Assembly: GCA_029582165.1 (NCBI GenBank)
Contig: CM055877.1
Span: 21,178,355-21,242,354, forward strand
Direction of reading: 5' to 3'
Source of the DNA: Portulaca oleracea
Lineage: Eukaryota > Streptophyta > Magnoliopsida > Caryophyllales > Portulacaceae
DNA length: 64,000 nucleotides
Position 1 is the first letter of the stretch. Every line of letters starts with the position of its first letter. A model generated the notes under the pieces. The model saw only the letters and a program-made list of their open reading frames with translations. It was not told the DNA's origin and did no database searches. The position numbers and the translations under genes are program-made. Positions 56,763-64,000 of the stretch are shown here, one piece after another.

Positions 56763-58100
56763 TTGGGTGATGGCTTCTTGTACAACAACATTGATTGGTG
56801 CCTACTTTACAAGTATCTTTATAAGGAACCTTGCATGACTTCTTTTTTAACAGGAGAATTATGGATCAAGGAAATTTTGAATAGTCATCCCATTCGTTGT
56901 GTGAATGCTTTTAGAATGGAGCCAGATTTATTTGTGAGACTGTGCAAGGAGTTGTCTACTAAATATGGGTAGCGACCAAGCAATAGGGTGTCCATTTATG
57001 AGAAAGTTGGTATCTTCTTATATACAATTGCTCTAGGTGTTTCAAATAGAGTTGTAGGTGAACGTTTTCAACGTTCTAGTGATACCGTCAGCAGAGTATA
57101 TCATGAAGTGTTGAATGCGATTTCTACACGTGAATCTAGAGGTCTTGCATATGACATAATACGACCAAGAGATCCAGAATTTAAGGAAATACCACCTGAA
57201 ATCGCTAATGATGAAAGATACATGCCCTATTTTAAGGTGAAATATTTTATTGATTATTGTTTAATTTCAATTGATTTTGTTCAAAAATCTCATATATGTT
57301 TAAATTCGATAAAGGGTATTGGATGCATAGATGGTACACATATAACAGCATGTATACCCGAGAATGAGCAATTGGCTTATAGAGGAAGGAAAGGGTATCC
57401 TACATTCAATGTTATGGCGACTTGTGACTTTAATATGTGTTTCACATTTATCTCGACTGGGTGGGAAGGATCAGCACATGATGCTCGTGTTTTTCTACAT
57501 GCAATTGAAACACCAGAGTTGAATTTTCCAAAGCCCCCTGAAGGTATGGTTTATCTATTGTGGATTTCATAATGTCTATTCTCTTAAACTATAATGATGC
57601 TAAATTTGTCTCTTTTTCCCCCTTTCCTTTGAACTTATTTAGGTCGCTACTATTTAGTTGATAAAGGATATCCCGATAGGAAAGGCTACATAGTACCATA
57701 TTCAAGGACAAGGTATCACCAGTCACAATTTCAAAATGAGCCACCAAACAATTCTCAAGAAGCCTTCAATCGAACACACTCTTCCCTTCGAAGTTGCATC
57801 GAGAGGTCCTTTGGAGTTTTAAAACAAAGGTGGAAGATATTGAATAGAATGCCTCAGTTTAGCGTTGATACTCAAATAAGGACTATAGTGGCCACATTTG
57901 CACTGCACAACTACATTCGACTGAATTCACCAAGTGATCGAGTATTCAAAGTGCTTGAGCAGTATCCAGATTACATACCTGTTGATGAGCTCTCAACATG
58001 TAGTTTATTGAATGAAGATAGTGTTAGCCGCAGATCAGAAATGAAGGACGTTCGTGATCGGATTGATGTGTCTTTGTGGCTTTCCCAAGGACGTAACTAG
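56763..58100 (+). pseudogene. PIF/Harbinger transposase (DDE_Tnp_4 type), one stop in the main frame
   Basis: Three exons: to 57236, 57315-57543, 57643-58100. Introns are 57237-57314 (GTGAAA...AAAG) and 57544-57642 (GTATGG...TTTAG). The N-terminal helix-rich part reads SFLTGELWIKEILNSHPIRC, then KYG, a TAG at 56970-56972, and RPSNRVSIYEKVGIFLYTIA. The catalytic Asp is in CIDGTHI, the second in LVDKGYP, and the Glu in IERSFGVLKQRW. The end is WLSQGRN. The 78-nt first intron has no stop and is in frame, so an unspliced mRNA would still read through. An upstream ATG (56698) is in another frame, so the true start is unclear or lost. Residues match ALP1-like plant proteins of Harbinger origin, but the surrounding repeats mark this as the transposon itself. 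Confidence 0.9.
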
Positions 58101-58198
58101 TTTAGTCTACTAAAAGCTTAGTACTGCACTAATTTTTATACTTTATCTAAAAGTTATTTATTATTATTCAATAATAATAGTAGCAACATCAACAATAG

Positions 58199-58252
58199 CA
58201 AAACAACAACAACAACAACAACAACAACAATAACAACAGTGGTGTCGGCGGA

Positions 58253-58315
<63 letters not shown>
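58199..58315. repeat. (AAC)n and (AAT)n microsatellites inside the Harbinger element
   Basis: An aac repeat of about 10 units is followed by an aat repeat of about 21 units (58251-58315), separated by agtggtgtcggcgg. The homopolymeric frames on the minus strand here are translations of this repeat, not genes. Confidence 0.95.
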
Positions 58316-58316
<1 letters not shown>

Positions 58317-58479
58317 TCTTTTCGGACAGTGTGCAACAACAAAAAAATATTGTAAGAATAATATTAACAATGTCCTTTTCAGTCATTTTACATTCATTAG
58401 CTTATCCAACCGCTGATTTTACCGAACATCTTCTTTACAAAAAGCTACCTAAATAGCTATTAGCTATCAGCTATCAGCT

Positions 58480-58569
58480 AAACTGCAAAAGCTATCCGCT
58501 ACCCCAACCGCTATCCGCTACATCAACCGCTATCCGCTACTAAATCCGCTATTTTTGCCGAACAGGGCC
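58480..58569 (-). repeat. Right subterminal repeats and terminal inverted repeat of the Harbinger element
   Basis: The phrase (c)gctatccgctac occurs three times between about 58492 and 58540, with a further aaatccgctattttt before TTGCCGAACAGGGCC. Repeats just inside the inverted repeat are typical binding sites for the transposition complex. Confidence 0.75.
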
Positions 58570-58572
58570 GTA

Positions 58573-58858
58573 ATGTCGAAAAATGTACATGGAGGTCTCT
58601 ACAATGGTGTAATAATGTTCTGTGAGTTTAACTGTATATAGCATTGTTATGAATTCAGACATGTGTACTGAATTAGAGCTTTTCACAACATTAGGGATTG
58701 TTTATCTAGGTCGGATCCCATGTTTATTTATTGTTACATAAACGTTTACAACGACGTGTACAATAACTTAAGCGATAACATAAAATATGTTACATTTATG
58801 TAAACATTATTGTTATTATACATACATTTTCGTGTTCCAATTGCATCATGCATATAAT
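58573..58858. other. AT-rich spacer, nothing recognised
   Basis: No coding region or repeat was identified between the Harbinger right end and the small ORF on the minus strand. Confidence 0.5.
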
Positions 58859-59275
58859 CTATTTTTGTTGATGCTTATAGATGTTCTTGTAATCGTGTTG
58901 TATTTGTTGCATGGTAGAGTAATTAACATCTTTAACATCAAAATTGTAGACTTGTTTTAAGAAATGTATAGCTTTTCTAGCGGCATTTTGTTCGGATATT
59001 TTTGTTGTGGTTGATGGTTTCCCAACAAGTCGACATGGTGATGAGCACATCGGCAACTTGAATTCAACGTATGAACGTAATTCATCCTCAGTGACGGCAT
59101 GAATTCCATAACGGGTTTCTTCAATGTTGAACTGGCGGAGAACGTCCATTAAAATTGGTTTCATGTTAACTTGTATTAATTGACTTTGATTGTTGCGCGG
59201 TTCAATAATCATTGGTTGCATATCAATATCTACTAAGGACACTTGACTGAACATTATGTGAATAGGGGAAAACAT
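58859..59275 (-). CDS. Small protein, dsRNA-binding-like domain
   Basis: A 138-codon open frame with stop at 58861-58859. The C-terminal half reads YVEFKLPMCSSPCRLVGKPS, TTTKISEQNAARKAIHFLKQ and VYNFDVKDVNY. The alternation of a strand, a short loop and a K...AA..A...L helix resembles the end of a double-stranded RNA-binding domain. The N-terminal part (MQPMIIEPRNNQSQLIQVNM, LMDVLRQFNIEETRYGIHAV) is not recognised. The start is uncertain: Met at 59275 is the first in frame, but an internal Met (MQPM..., near 59221) or an upstream exon is possible. It is flanked by a Harbinger element and a MITE. It could be a host gene fragment or a captured one. Confidence 0.5.
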   Translation of the reverse strand: MFSPIHIMFSQVSLVDIDMQPMIIEPRNNQSQLIQVNMKPILMDVLRQFNIEETRYGIHAVTEDELRSYVEFKLPMCSSPCRLVGKPSTTTKISEQNAARKAIHFLKQVYNFDVKDVNYSTMQQIQHDYKNIYKHQQK

Positions 59276-59545
59276 ACTTGCGAAACAAGGATAAGATCTA
59301 AAACAAGTTTAATAGATGTCTTTGTACATGCTATGAAGACATGCAGATGTGATGTGTGTATGGAAAGACAATTATGGCACTGTGCAAGTACGCATAGTGT
59401 ACATATGTGTGTATGTGTTAGTATGCAAGTCAATACAATTTATTGTGGGGAACACAATATCTTGCAATCATACACGTTGCAGTGATAAAGCACAATTTGT
59501 TATATAATACGATAATAATCAAATAGAACGTCCAATATTACATAA

Positions 59546-59549
<4 letters not shown>
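59276..59549. other. Spacer with short tgtgtatgtgt stretches, no gene
   Basis: No supported coding region. It ends at the (TA)n run that precedes the MITE. Confidence 0.5.

Positions 59550-59578
<29 letters not shown>
59550..59578. repeat. (TA)n microsatellite, left flank of the MITE
   Basis: A run of alternating T and A abuts the left arm of the MITE. A second, longer run abuts the right arm (60110-60152). Confidence 0.9.
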
Positions 59579-59580
<2 letters not shown>

Positions 59581-60107
59581 ATAATTGGATTCTAATAATC
59601 CCTACTTTCACCAATTGGACAATGGTGGACCATACTTTCACTTTGTATTCTGGTGGTCCAAAAAAAAATAAAATTGGATTGTAGTGGGATATTTTCGTGT
59701 GAATCATAGATTTTTTGTTGCATTTAATTCAAAACTTAGTATATTACTTTACAATGATTTTTAATGAATTTACAGCGTTTCTCCCAAATTTTTTTCATTT
59801 TTTTACAATTTTTTACGATTTTTTCACTTTTATTATTTTTAAAAAATCATAATAATTATTCGTAGTCTCAAAAAGAATAATTTATAAAATGTTTTAGAAA
59901 CTACAATTCATTAACTTTCTAGGGGCACGAACGAAAAAAAACAAAAACAATATAGTGTAGGAATGAAAAAAATAAGAAGAATGTGGAGGTGGATTTGGTA
60001 CCACTACAATCCAATTTTATTTTTTTTTGGACCACTAGAATACAAAGTGAAAGTACGGTCCACCATTGTCCAATTGGTGAAAGTAGGGATTATTAGAATC
60101 CAATTAT

Positions 60108-60109
<2 letters not shown>
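59579..60109. mobile_element. MITE with 109-bp terminal inverted repeats inside (TA)n
   Basis: Left arm 59579-59687 starts ggataattggattctaataa. Right arm 60001-60109 is its near-perfect reverse complement, ending ...caattatcc. Total length 531 bp, AT-rich interior, no coding region. Both ends abut (TA)n runs, so the element inserted in, or formed within, a TA microsatellite. This is the behaviour of Micron-type MITEs described from rice. A TA target duplication cannot be told apart from the repeat itself. Confidence 0.85.

Positions 60110-60152
<43 letters not shown>
60110..60152. repeat. (TA)n microsatellite, right flank of the MITE
   Basis: About 42 bases of alternating T and A follow the right arm of the MITE and end just before the second LINE. 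Confidence 0.92.
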
Positions 60153-60159
<7 letters not shown>

Positions 60160-60178
60160 TGCCCTAGCAGCCGCTTCC

Positions 60179-61300
60179 ATGGTGGCGACTAGGCAGGCGA
60201 CACTGCAATCGGCCGGCCGAAATTCTACTCCGGCGGCGAAACTAAACAAGCAGAAGGGTAAACAACGATATGGAGGTAGTAAGGACAAAGCAACTGATGA
60301 TCAAAGAGTTGTCCTTTAGGCTGCAACTGGACAGAAAACTGTTGAAGAACTCATCCGAGACTCTTTTAAGGAACCAAAGAAGAGTTCTTTTGCCTCTCTA
60401 TTCAGCAATGAGGATGGGTTGCAACTGCAATATGTGGAACCTACCCTTGTTGAAGGAATAGCATGCGCCAAACTAGAAAAAGAGGATGTCATGGAGTCCA
60501 TCAAGTATTGGAACAACTTGATTATCTGCTGTGTACTCAATGCGAATCCACCATATGAGGTAATGAACGGCTATATTCGTAGAATTTGGAGACAACTGGA
60601 CATTGTGCAAATATCTGACGTCAAGAAGGGCATGTACATGGTGAAATTCAATTCTGTTGAGGACAAGGACAAGGCATTAAATCAGGAATTTCACTTCTTT
60701 GACAGCAAGCCTCTCATTGTGCGAGAATGGAATGAAAATCTAGACATGAACATTGACTCCATGGCTCATCTACCTATTTGGGTAACCATGCCTGATCTTC
60801 TTTTCAAATTTTGGAGTATTGAAGGGTTGGGTAAAATAACGAGCGTCCAAGGGGTTCCCATCAAGACCGATAGGCAAACCAAGGAACGGATCAAGTTGGG
60901 ATATGCGAAAATTCTTATTGAGATGCAACTTGATGGTGCCTTCCCCGAGTATGTAGACTACATGGACCACAACGACAACTTAATGCGACAACGCATTCAA
61001 TACGATTGGAAACCTACTCAGTGTGCACACTGTAAGATGTTTGGCCATGAGGAATCTGTATGCAAAAAGAAACTGTTGTGCAAGTACTGTCATAAAATAG
61101 GACATGAAGAGAATGTGTGTAGGAAGAAAACAGAAGACAACAATAAGCCTGAGCATAGACCAAACAATGCAAACAGATTTGAAGTGCTGCAGGAGAATGA
61201 CAGTTGCACAAAGATTGACTCGAAGACTAATGGCAATGTCCAAACTTCAGAACAAAATCGTGATGCAGAGCATCCTCAGCTGGAACATCAGGGGGCTTAA
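60179..61300 (+). pseudogene. LINE ORF1 (RNA-binding, two CCHC knuckles), one in-frame stop
   Basis: ATG 60179 opens MVATRQATLQSAGRN, interrupted by a TAG at 60317-60319, then the frame continues uninterrupted to 61300. The DUF4283-like part reads WNNLIICCVLNANPPYEVMN, GYIRRIWRQLDIVQISDVKK and KALNQEFHFFDSKPLIVREW, then LPIWVTMPDLLFKFW. The two zinc knuckles are CAHCKMFGHEESVC (near 61023) and CKYCHKIGHEENVC (near 61080). The first, basic-rich region before the stop contains AKLNKQKGKQ. The protein coats LINE RNA and helps its reverse transcription. Confidence 0.88.
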
Positions 61301-64000
61301 CAGCCCGGAGAAGCAAGAAGACCTCCGGGTCTTCTTGCAACAACAGAGGACGGGTTTAATTGGACTCTATGAAATAAAGATTCCCCAGAGAAACATTGAT
61401 GTTTTTCACCATAGAATCTTCATTCATTGGAAATCGAGCACAAATATTCAGCACTGTCAGAAGGTTCGTATCTGGGTAGCCTGGAATCCGTATGCCTATG
61501 AAGCCGAAATCTTGGGGAGCTCCGATCAACATATCCATATGAAAGTCATTTCTGTCCAAACTAATCAGCTTTCCACATCACCTGGGTCTATGGTCATAAT
61601 GATCTCATTGAAAGGGAACCTCTTTGGGATACTCTTCGTGGGATTGCAGATGAGATGGAGGATCCTTGGGCGGTGATGGGTGATTTTAATGCTATTATGT
61701 CGGAGGAAGACAGAGTGGGAGGTGCAAGTGTTGAAGCGTTTATGACCCAGCCGATGACACAATGTGTTCTGCAATGTGGGCTCCATGAGCCATCCTATTC
61801 CGGGATGTATTATACTTGGACCAATGGCGACGTCCGCTCCAGGTTAGATCGCCTTCTAGTGAACTCTCACTGGTATCTTTATTGTGGACTTGATGTAAGT
61901 TAACTTTAAGGCTTGCAGCCTATCGGATCATTCGGTTATTGCCATTAATTTCATGGAGAGGCCTCGGCAGAAACAATCCTTCAAATTCTGCAACATGTAG
62001 ACAAAGGATGAGAGATTCAGCAGGATGGTCGAGGATACATTGCTTGAGACACCCGAGGGTCACAAATTGTTTCAGCTAATGCAATTTTTCCAAAAGCTTC
62101 GCCCGAAGCTTCAAACTCTGCATAAGAGTCGCTACCATGATATTTATACACAAGAAATTGCGGCAAGGGATGAGCTTACCAATCTCCAAGACAGACTCCA
62201 TCAAGACCCAGCGAATACTTTGCTGCAACTAGAAGAGAAAGAGCAGAGGCGGTAATATTATGACATCTTACACTCCTCCTTGTTGCTAAAAAGACAGCAG
62301 AGCAAAATGGATTGGGACGATATGGGATACAGTTGCTCCAAACTGTTCTTCGCCAAGATGAGAAAAAAGCAATCCCAGCTGTATGTCCGCGAATTGGAAA
62401 CCAACAATGGCATCAAAAATCACCGGGCTCCAGGAGGTAAATGAGCAGCTCAGTCTTTTCTACAAAAAATCTCCTGGGTAATTCTGACAGACAACAAACT
62501 AAAGCTCGAGATGACATTTTTCAAATGGGTCCTCGGCTCACAGTTGCACAGTAGATTCATCTCAGTAGACCTGTTACAATTAATGAGATTAAAGACTCCA
62601 TCTTCTCAATACCCACCGACAAGACTACCGGACCAGATGGGTACTCTAGTTGGCTTTATAAATCCTGTTGGAATTTAATCGGTGATCTGGTCTCAGCTGC
62701 AGCGTAGGAATTCTTTCTTACGGGGAAGATCCTCAAGCAGCTAAATGTGACAAATCTGGCTCTTATGCAGAAAATTCCTAATCCCAGCAAAGTAACAGAG
62801 TTCCGCCCTATAGCTTGTTGTAACACCTTCTACAAGGGACTAACCAAAATCCTTGCTTCACGGCTTAGAGAAGTCTTACCATCTCTTATCAATCCAAGCC
62901 AGGGGGCATTTGTGCCCGGACGTCAACTTCTTCATAATGTTCAGCTTTGCCAAGAGATCGCAAGAGGCTATAATAGATCGAACATTGCGCCTAGATGTTT
63001 GATGAAAATTGACCTCCAAAAAGCCTTCAACTCGGTACATTGGAGTTTTATTGAGGAGGCTCTCCGAGCATTTCGCTTCCCGAACTGGCTCATAAAAGGT
63101 ATTATGGCTTGTGTCACAACGCCTACTTTCTCCCTTTGCTCGAATGGCATCTCTTCTCGAAGCTTCAGTGGTAAGCGAGGCCTACGACAAGGAGATCCCA
63201 TGTCTCCGCTCCTCTTCGTTTTAAGAATGGAGTATCTTTCACGGTCCATCCAATATTTCGTCAGCAAGTAGCCGGGGTACAAATATCACCCAAACTGTAG
63301 TCGTTTGAAGCTCATGCATCTTGTGTTTGCGGACGACCTCATCCTTTTCTCCTCGACTAACAAAACCTCGGTCAGCACCCTCATGGAAGCGTTTGATCAT
63401 TTCTCGGTTGTCACGGGTTTAATCGCCAATAAGGGGAAATCTTAAGTTGTTTTAGGTGGTGTCCCCAATGACCAAATGTCTGCAATCATTGAAGAAACTG
63501 GCTTTCAGGAAGGGGCGCTACCCTTCAAATATCTGGGAATCCAGATTTCCTCTTGTAATCTCACAAAAAATGATGCCAACATTCTCATGGATAAGATTTT
63601 TGCTAGGCTCAAAACCTGGGAAAGTCGTCACATCTCCTACTCTGGGAGAATCACTCTCATTAACTCAGTTCTAATGGGGATCTACAGCTTTTAGGCTAGA
63701 ATTCTCGTCATTCCCTCGCATACCATTGAAAAGATCACTCAACATTGTCGCAACTTCATTTGGGGCTCATCCTCACATTACAGTAAAACCCCCTTGGTGG
63801 CCTGGGATGTGGTTTGCAGACCAAAGCGAATGGGCGGTCTTGGCCTTCGAGACCTAGCATGCTGGAACAATGCCAATATTGCCCAACTTGTGTGGGCGGT
63901 ACAGAAAAAGGAGGATGTCTTGTGGGTTCAATGGATTCACGCAACATATATTAAGGGGTCTTCTTGGTGGGACTACCTCCCCCCTTATGATGTTTTTACT
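61263..64000 (+). pseudogene. LINE ORF2 (endonuclease and reverse transcriptase), decayed and incomplete
   Basis: The start ATG 61263 overlaps the end of ORF1 by 38 bases in another frame. The endonuclease is visible as SILSWNIRGLNSPEKQEDL, GLYEIKI, then in another frame after a shift near 61580-61660 MGDFNAIMSEEDR and YYTWTNGDVRSRLDRLLVN. Reverse transcriptase reads TTGPDGYSSWLYKSC (near 62625, frame stopped soon after), then 62747-63271 open: EFRPIACCNTFYKGLTKILA, GAFVPGRQLLHNVQLCQEIA, MKIDLQKAFNSVHW, GLRQGDPMSPLLFVL. The catalytic FADDLILFS follows near 63330. Stops occur near 63271, 63444 and 63694. The window ends in the post-RT region (WVQWIHATYIKGSSWWDYLP). Confidence 0.9.

Larger units (their letters stand above)
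53276..58569 (+). mobile_element. PIF/Harbinger DNA transposon, nearly complete
   Basis: The ends GGCTCTGTTCGGCAA (53276-53290) and TTGCCGAACAGGGCC (58555-58569) are inverted repeats, 14 of 15 bases matching. The trinucleotide GTA flanks both ends (53273-53275 and 58570-58572). Inside are the two genes of an autonomous element: a Myb/SANT-like ORF1 (55263-56530) and a DDE_Tnp_4-type transposase (56763-58100). The length is 5294 bp. Both genes carry damage, but few lesions in the transposase. The 53291-55262 stretch has no gene. It holds a repeated phrase at about 53774-53852 (ttgctacataatcaaaact twice) and a small retroelement fragment at 54108-54310. Confidence 0.92.
60153..64000 (+). mobile_element. 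L1-type LINE, truncated by the window end
   Basis: A plus-strand non-LTR element. ORF1 (60179-61300) has a DUF4283-like segment and two CCHC knuckles. ORF2 starts inside ORF1 at 61263 and carries endonuclease and reverse transcriptase. Coding damage is moderate: one stop in ORF1 and several in ORF2. It starts immediately after the (TA)n run. The 3' end and tail are outside the window. Confidence 0.9.

Noticed and set aside
58154..58386. Three overlapping open frames of poly-Ile, poly-Tyr and poly-Leu
   Set aside because: They are translations of the (AAC)n and (AAT)n microsatellites in different frames.

Overview
This is nuclear DNA from a flowering plant, most likely a dicot. One intact, intron-rich host gene (kanadaptin-like, minus strand, 39813-52286) lies among plant transposable elements of nearly every major class: Ty3/gypsy, Ty1/copia, L1-type LINEs, PIF/Harbinger, a hAT-like element and a MITE. 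I saw no tRNA, rRNA, organellar or bacterial genes. All calls come from reading the sequence; no database was searched.

Layout. 1-15455: a large minus-strand LTR element carries only a Gag frame (11684-12685), with no pol. Its 5' LTR is 14082-15455. Its 3' LTR (from before the window to 7855) is split by a nested plus-strand Ty3/gypsy element (780-7542) with a decayed polyprotein. The stretch upstream of its polypurine tract holds 39-bp and 53-bp tandem arrays and a row of covarying hairpins. 15456-26000: an unrecognised, decayed multi-exon reading frame on the minus strand, cut by a young plus-strand Ty3/gypsy element (17266-23944, target duplication CATGA). That element's 1521-residue polyprotein is broken by a single stop, and its LTRs contain nine copies of a 14-bp palindrome. 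26000-31040: repeat-derived DNA without a recognisable gene. About 31041-38200: an Athila-type LTR, primer-binding site and broken gag. A minus-strand Ty1/copia element (32604-37496, target duplication GAGAG) sits inside that LTR.

39813-52286: the kanadaptin-like gene. Twelve coding exons join in frame into a 753-residue protein with an FHA domain, and every junction has GT/AG signals. Intron 2 is about 8 kb and holds an antisense, degenerate L1-type LINE (about 44690-51562) with an unusual inverted-plus-direct duplication. A hAT-like non-autonomous element lies just upstream of the gene (about 52426-53160).

53276-58569: a nearly complete PIF/Harbinger transposon with terminal inverted repeats, a Myb/SANT-like ORF1 and a DDE transposase that has one stop in its main reading frame. 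58859-59275: a small dsRNA-binding-like ORF. 59579-60109: a MITE with 109-bp arms sitting inside a (TA)n microsatellite. 60153-64000: a second L1-type LINE, cut by the window end.

The window shows layered transposition around one host gene that has kept its reading frame. The least explained pieces are the disrupted minus-strand multi-exon frame at 15.7-26 kb, the repeated short-centre palindromes shared by unrelated LTRs, and the hairpin array at 10.1-10.3 kb.
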